The position numbers and the translations under genes are program-made. From positions 372,001 to 436,000 of the forward strand of contig NZ_JAAVUR010000002.1 in NCBI RefSeq assembly GCF_018449545.1: a stretch of 64,000 nucleotides of DNA. The letters run 5' to 3'. This DNA is from Granulicella sp. dw_53. GTDB taxonomy: Bacteria > Acidobacteriota > Terriglobia > Terriglobales > Acidobacteriaceae. How positions within the stretch are numbered: the stretch's first letter is position 1; each line of letters opens with the position of its first letter. Positions 60,990 to 64,000 of the stretch are shown here, in pieces. The notes beneath the pieces were generated by a model that saw nothing but the letters and a program-made list of their open reading frames with translations, was not told where the DNA came from and searched no databases.

Positions 60990-61865
60990 ATGGGGCATAT
61001 GACAACTTTAGCGGTGGATGCCAAGGCAAGCGGGACGATCACGTTCGGTCACCTTACGGTGAATCGGTTGGGTTATGGAGCGATGAGGATCACCGGCGAC
61101 GGGATCTGGGGTGAGCCTAAGGACGCTGAGGAGTGTAAACGGGTACTGCGGCGGGCCGTGGAGCTTGGGGTGAACTTCATCGATACGGCCGACTCGTATG
61201 GGCCGGAGGTGAGTGAACGGCTGATCGGCGAGGCGCTGGCTCCGTATACGAAGGATTTGATCATCGGAACGAAGGCTGGGTTTACACGGCAGGGTCCGGG
61301 GTTGTGGGCGGTGGTGTCGCGTCCGGAGTATCTGCAACAGCAGGTGGAGATGAGTCTGCGGCGTTTGAAGCTGGAGCGGATCGACCTGTGGCAGCTACAC
61401 CGGATCGATGCGAAGGTGCCGGTAGAGGAGTCGCTGGGCGTGATCAAGAAGCTGCAGGAGCAGGGCAAGATCAAGGATGTGGGGCTGAGCGAGGTGTCGG
61501 TGAAGGAGATCGACCAGGCGCGCAAGGTGATTGAGATTGTGAGCGTGCAGAACAAGTACAACATGGAGGATCGCGAGGCAGAGGATGTTGTGGACTACTG
61601 CACGAAGAACAAGCTTGCGTTCATTCCGTGGAATCCGATTGGGGCGGGCCGATTGGCGAAGCCGGGCGGGAAGCTCGACGAGGTAGCGAAGCGGCATGGA
61701 TTTACGGTGGGCCAGTTGTCGATTGCGTGGCTGCTGCACCGGACGCCGATGATGCTGCCGATTGCGGGAACCTCGACGGTGAAGCATCTGGAAGAGAATG
61801 TGGCTGCCGCCTCTGTGAAGTTGAGCGAGGCGGAGTGGGATGAGATTGAGGCTGCTTCGAAGTAG
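60990..61865 (+). CDS. Aldo/keto reductase (first of a tandem pair)
   Basis: The 291-residue enzyme has VNRLGYGAMRITGDGIWGEP, VNFIDTADSYGPEVSERLIG with catalytic Asp and Tyr, IIGTKAGF with Lys, IDLWQLHRID with His and LPIAGTSTVKHLEEN as the NADP-binding end. It matches the AKR family close to YdbC-like or pyridoxal reductases. Possible starts are the GTG at 60981 and the ATGs at 60990 and 60999; ribosome sites do not decide between them. The next gene encodes a clear paralogue, so the pair arose by tandem duplication. Confidence 0.88.
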   Translation: MGHMTTLAVDAKASGTITFGHLTVNRLGYGAMRITGDGIWGEPKDAEECKRVLRRAVELGVNFIDTADSYGPEVSERLIGEALAPYTKDLIIGTKAGFTRQGPGLWAVVSRPEYLQQQVEMSLRRLKLERIDLWQLHRIDAKVPVEESLGVIKKLQEQGKIKDVGLSEVSVKEIDQARKVIEIVSVQNKYNMEDREAEDVVDYCTKNKLAFIPWNPIGAGRLAKPGGKLDEVAKRHGFTVGQLSIAWLLHRTPMMLPIAGTSTVKHLEENVAAASVKLSEAEWDEIEAASK

Positions 61866-61945
61866 CTTTTGAAGGTGGATTACAAGGGCTGCGCGGAGGC
61901 GTGGCCCTTGCTGTTCGTGTAGGCGGTTTGTTGCATCGGAGAGAT

Positions 61946-62803
61946 ATGGTCACGGATGAGTTGAGTGGGACGTTTGCGCTGGGTGGGGATCTGGTGGTGA
62001 ACCGGCTGGGATATGGAACGATGCGTCTGATTCCAGATGGGGCGTGGGGTCCGCCGATGGATCGGGTGGAGGCGACGAAGATACTGCGCCGGGCGGTGGA
62101 GCTGGGAGTGAACTTTATCGACACGGCGGATGCCTATGGCCCACAGGAGGTGGAGCGGCTGATCGGGGAGACGCTGGCTCCGTATGCGCCGGGGCTGGTG
62201 ATTGCGACGAAGGGCGGGATGGCGCGGCTGGGTCCGGCGAAGAGCGAGCCGTTGGGGCGGCCGGCGTATCTGCGGCAGCAGGTGGAGATGAGTCTGCGGT
62301 ATCTGAAGCTGGAGCGGATCGAGCTTTGGCAGTTGCACAGGATCGATCCGCGGGTGCCGGTGGAGGAGTCGCTGGAAGAGGTCGCGAAGTTGCAGGCGGA
62401 GGGAAAGATTCGGCATGTGGGGTTGAGCGAGGTGGGGGTGGAGCAGATCGAACAGGCGCGCAAGGTGGTGCCGATCGTCAGCGTGCAGAACAAGTACAAC
62501 CTGAGCGAACGGAAGCATGAGGCGGTGGTGGAGTATTGCGAGGCGGAGGGGATCGGGTTTATTGCCTGGTATCCGGCTGCTGCGGGGAAGCTGACCGCGC
62601 CGGGAGGCAAGCTGGATGCGGCGGCGAAGGCGAGCGGCTACTCGGTGAACCAGGTGTTGCTGGCCTGGTTGCTGAGGCGAAGTCCGGTGATACTGCCGAT
62701 TCCGGGGACGTCTTCGTTGAAGCATCTGGAGGAGAATGTGGGCGCAGCGGCGGTGCGGTTGGGGGATGCGGAGTGGGCGGAGATTGAGGCTGCAGCCGGG
62801 TGA
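61946..62803 (+). CDS. Aldo/keto reductase (second of a tandem pair)
   Basis: The 285-residue protein aligns along its length with its upstream neighbour: VNRLGYGTMRLIPDGAWGPP, VNFIDTADAYGPQEVERLIG, VIATKGGM, IELWQLHRID and LPIPGTSSLKHLEEN. All four catalytic positions are kept, so both copies should be active oxidoreductases, possibly with different substrates. The ATG at 61946 follows GGAGAG and is preferred to a frame open from 61901. The gap of 80 bases to the first copy shows no terminator. Confidence 0.9.
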   Translation: MVTDELSGTFALGGDLVVNRLGYGTMRLIPDGAWGPPMDRVEATKILRRAVELGVNFIDTADAYGPQEVERLIGETLAPYAPGLVIATKGGMARLGPAKSEPLGRPAYLRQQVEMSLRYLKLERIELWQLHRIDPRVPVEESLEEVAKLQAEGKIRHVGLSEVGVEQIEQARKVVPIVSVQNKYNLSERKHEAVVEYCEAEGIGFIAWYPAAAGKLTAPGGKLDAAAKASGYSVNQVLLAWLLRRSPVILPIPGTSSLKHLEENVGAAAVRLGDAEWAEIEAAAG

Positions 62804-62881
62804 TTTCTCATTCCCAAAAAGGGCTACTACCTTTGGGGGATTCCGTGGTCCTAGTTAGAGATTGGTAAACTTCGTGTTGTT

Positions 62882-63058
62882 ATGACTAACACACCCGCTA
62901 TGACCATCGATCGCAACGAGCTCTTCAAGCTGGCCTGTCCCACCCAGGAAGACACCCCATTTTTCAACCACTGCATGAGACTGGCGAAGTCCAGAGGCCT
63001 GTCGTGGGAGGAAGCGCTGGAGTACACCATTGAGATGCGCGGCACGGACCGCATTTAG
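62882..63058 (+). CDS. Small protein of 58 residues, unknown
   Basis: A short frame starts at ATG 62882 (MTNTPAMTIDRNELFKLACP), continues with TPFFNHCMRLAKSRGLSWEE and ends EMRGTDRI. Composition is protein-like, with an amphipathic helix at both ends and two cysteines. An intrinsic terminator follows 120 bases downstream on the same strand, which supports transcription. No ribosome site is clear and I do not recognise a family. An in-frame internal ATG at codon 7 is a possible start. Confidence 0.5.
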   Translation: MTNTPAMTIDRNELFKLACPTQEDTPFFNHCMRLAKSRGLSWEEALEYTIEMRGTDRI

Positions 63059-63178
63059 CTGCCCCCCTGAGGATGCGGGACGCTCTGGATGGAGAAGGGT
63101 GAAGAGGTTCGCCCCGGCTCTTCCCATTTTGGAATATTGCTTGGAATGAGATTGCGGTTTATCCGATACCAGAGGTGC

Positions 63179-63203
63179 GCCACCGATTCCGGTGGCTTTT
63201 TTT
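63179..63203 (+). terminator. Rho-independent terminator
   Basis: GCCACCG and CGGTGGC form a 7-bp stem around ATTC, followed by seven T residues on the plus strand. It would end transcripts from the aldo/keto reductase and small-protein genes. The T-run touches the stop of the convergent VWFA-related gene. Confidence 0.85.
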
Positions 63204-64000
63204 ATTTGGCGGGGAGGGCCGGTGCGGACTCGAGGCCTGCGGACCAGTAGTTGGTGCGGGCCGAGACGGTGAGCTCAGGGTGTTGGGGGAGGCGGACTTC
63301 GAGCTTGTGCAGGCCGGGTTGGGGGGATGCGGGTTGGAAGGTGAGTAGGTAGCGGTTGCGGATGTGGGTGGCGAGGGTGCCCAGGTCTTCGTCGAGGCTG
63401 TGCTGATCGTCGAAGGTCGCGGCTTCTCCTCCGGTGAGGGTGGCGATGCTGGCGGCTAAGTTCTTGCGCATGGCACCCAGGATGAGGCCGAGTGGCTCGC
63501 TAATGCTGAAGTAGTTTTGACCGATGCCGAAGACCGGTGGGTTGAGGTGCGGAGCATCCTTAAATGCGTTTTTGAAGGAGGCTTTCTCAGGCGAGAAGGT
63601 AAGGGTGTAGATGGCGGTGTTGGTCTCTGCGGTGGTGCGGAGGATCTCTTGGAGGGGCGTCTTGCTGCCGAGGTCGGTGGGCTGCGAGATGAGGAGGATG
63701 GCGCGGCGGTTGGTGGCGGGTTGACTGTCGAGGAGGCGCAGGGAGTATGAGAGGCCATCGAGGATGGCGGCTCTGTCGTCGCCGGGCTCGGGGTGGTTGA
63801 TGGCGTCGGTCCACTCGGCGACGTTGGAGGTGAAGGGTGAGGCGGCTTCGGGTTTGCTATCGAAGTTGACGATGGAGACCTGGTTTTTGGAGCGAGGCTT
63901 GGTGTCGTGTTGGAGCAGGGATTCGAGCATGGTTTCGAGGGCGCGATAGTGCTCGAACTCACGGATGGCGGCGCCGCCGGTTTGGATGAGGACGACGAGG
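63202..64000 (-). CDS. VWFA-related acidobacterial domain protein (5' end outside the window)
   Basis: The frame ends at 63202 and is open to the right edge; an internal ATG at 63930 is not the true start, because LVVLIQTGGAAIREFEHYRA continues upstream in frame. The visible 266 residues contain QVSIVNFDSKPEAAS, DGLSYSLRLLDSQPATNRRA and ILLISQPTDLGS, the second half of a von Willebrand factor A-type fold as found in secreted acidobacterial proteins. The C-terminal part (RNRYLLTFQPASPQPGLHKLEV) is a beta-sandwich. Such proteins are presumed periplasmic or secreted. The signal peptide and MIDAS start are out of view. Confidence 0.88.
   Translation of the reverse strand, partial: LVVLIQTGGAAIREFEHYRALETMLESLLQHDTKPRSKNQVSIVNFDSKPEAASPFTSNVAEWTDAINHPEPGDDRAAILDGLSYSLRLLDSQPATNRRAILLISQPTDLGSKTPLQEILRTTAETNTAIYTLTFSPEKASFKNAFKDAPHLNPPVFGIGQNYFSISEPLGLILGAMRKNLAASIATLTGGEAATFDDQHSLDEDLGTLATHIRNRYLLTFQPASPQPGLHKLEVRLPQHPELTVSARTNYWSAGLESAPALPAK

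Overview
The window reads as a chromosomal segment of a Gram-negative, G+C-rich soil bacterium of the Acidobacteriota (class Terriglobia, family Acidobacteriaceae; Edaphobacter/Granulicella/Terriglobus-like). That is an inference from gene content: a VWFA-related protein of the acidobacterial type at the right edge, the futalosine menaquinone enzyme MqnC, a BlaI/BlaR1 pair with C-terminal repeats in place of a penicillin-binding domain, secreted DinB and cytochrome P460-like proteins, and dispersed repeats whose translation gives the HPERSEGP peptide. No rRNA, tRNA, CRISPR array, transposase or prophage gene was seen. The window is ordinary genome with an unusually rich layer of intergenic repeats.

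Layout. 1-9.8 kb: a fumarylacetoacetate hydrolase cut by the left edge, a 1.2-kb intergenic block with a composite repeat and a GGCAGT microsatellite, an AraC regulator, a SnoaL-like protein, an L,D-transpeptidase, a multi-span membrane protein, DUF2251, an HD phosphohydrolase, MqnC and a cupin. 9.9-20.9 kb: SDR, Bax-inhibitor-1-like protein, diguanylate cyclase, Tat-exported aminotransferase, a barrel-like protein, YjbR, YchF, a lysozyme-like lipoprotein, an exported DinB protein, a cytochrome P460 pair and a frameshifted DinB gene. 21-33.4 kb: DUF1810, a TumE/TumA toxin-antitoxin pair, AsnS, topoisomerase IB, a TIM-barrel isomerase, an aldo/keto reductase, then blaI-blaR1-repeat protein divergent from a membrane-anchored MutS-like ATPase, and an SGNH hydrolase. 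33.4-35.5 kb: two repeat-filled intergenic regions around a GNAT acetyltransferase.

35.5-44 kb is the most coherent regulatory unit: a CzcCBA/CusCBA-type metal efflux operon divergent from an NtrB/NtrC-type two-component pair. The intergenic region carries two divergent sigma-54 promoters with nearly the same sequence and two dyad copies between them that suit enhancer sites for the response regulator. 44-50.8 kb: a drug-type RND operon ending in a GntR/FCD regulator. 51-64 kb: a sodium:solute symporter, a second diguanylate cyclase, a secreted alpha/beta hydrolase, two secreted unknowns, a 1-Cys peroxiredoxin, YihY, an MBL-fold hydrolase, tandem aldo/keto reductases, a 58-residue small ORF and the VWFA-related protein.

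The clearest unexplained signal is the repeat layer. Seven intergenic sites carry parts of one composite element: GGGCTNAAGCCC hairpins, a hexanucleotide (AANNNC) array of differing length, a GGGTCCTTC...AGGATGAC unit, a second hexamer array and a second unit with a stem-loop whose arms covary between copies. Two copies 24 kb apart are nearly identical over 158 bases. A separate 215-230-bp element follows directly after the stop codons at 33407 and 54081.
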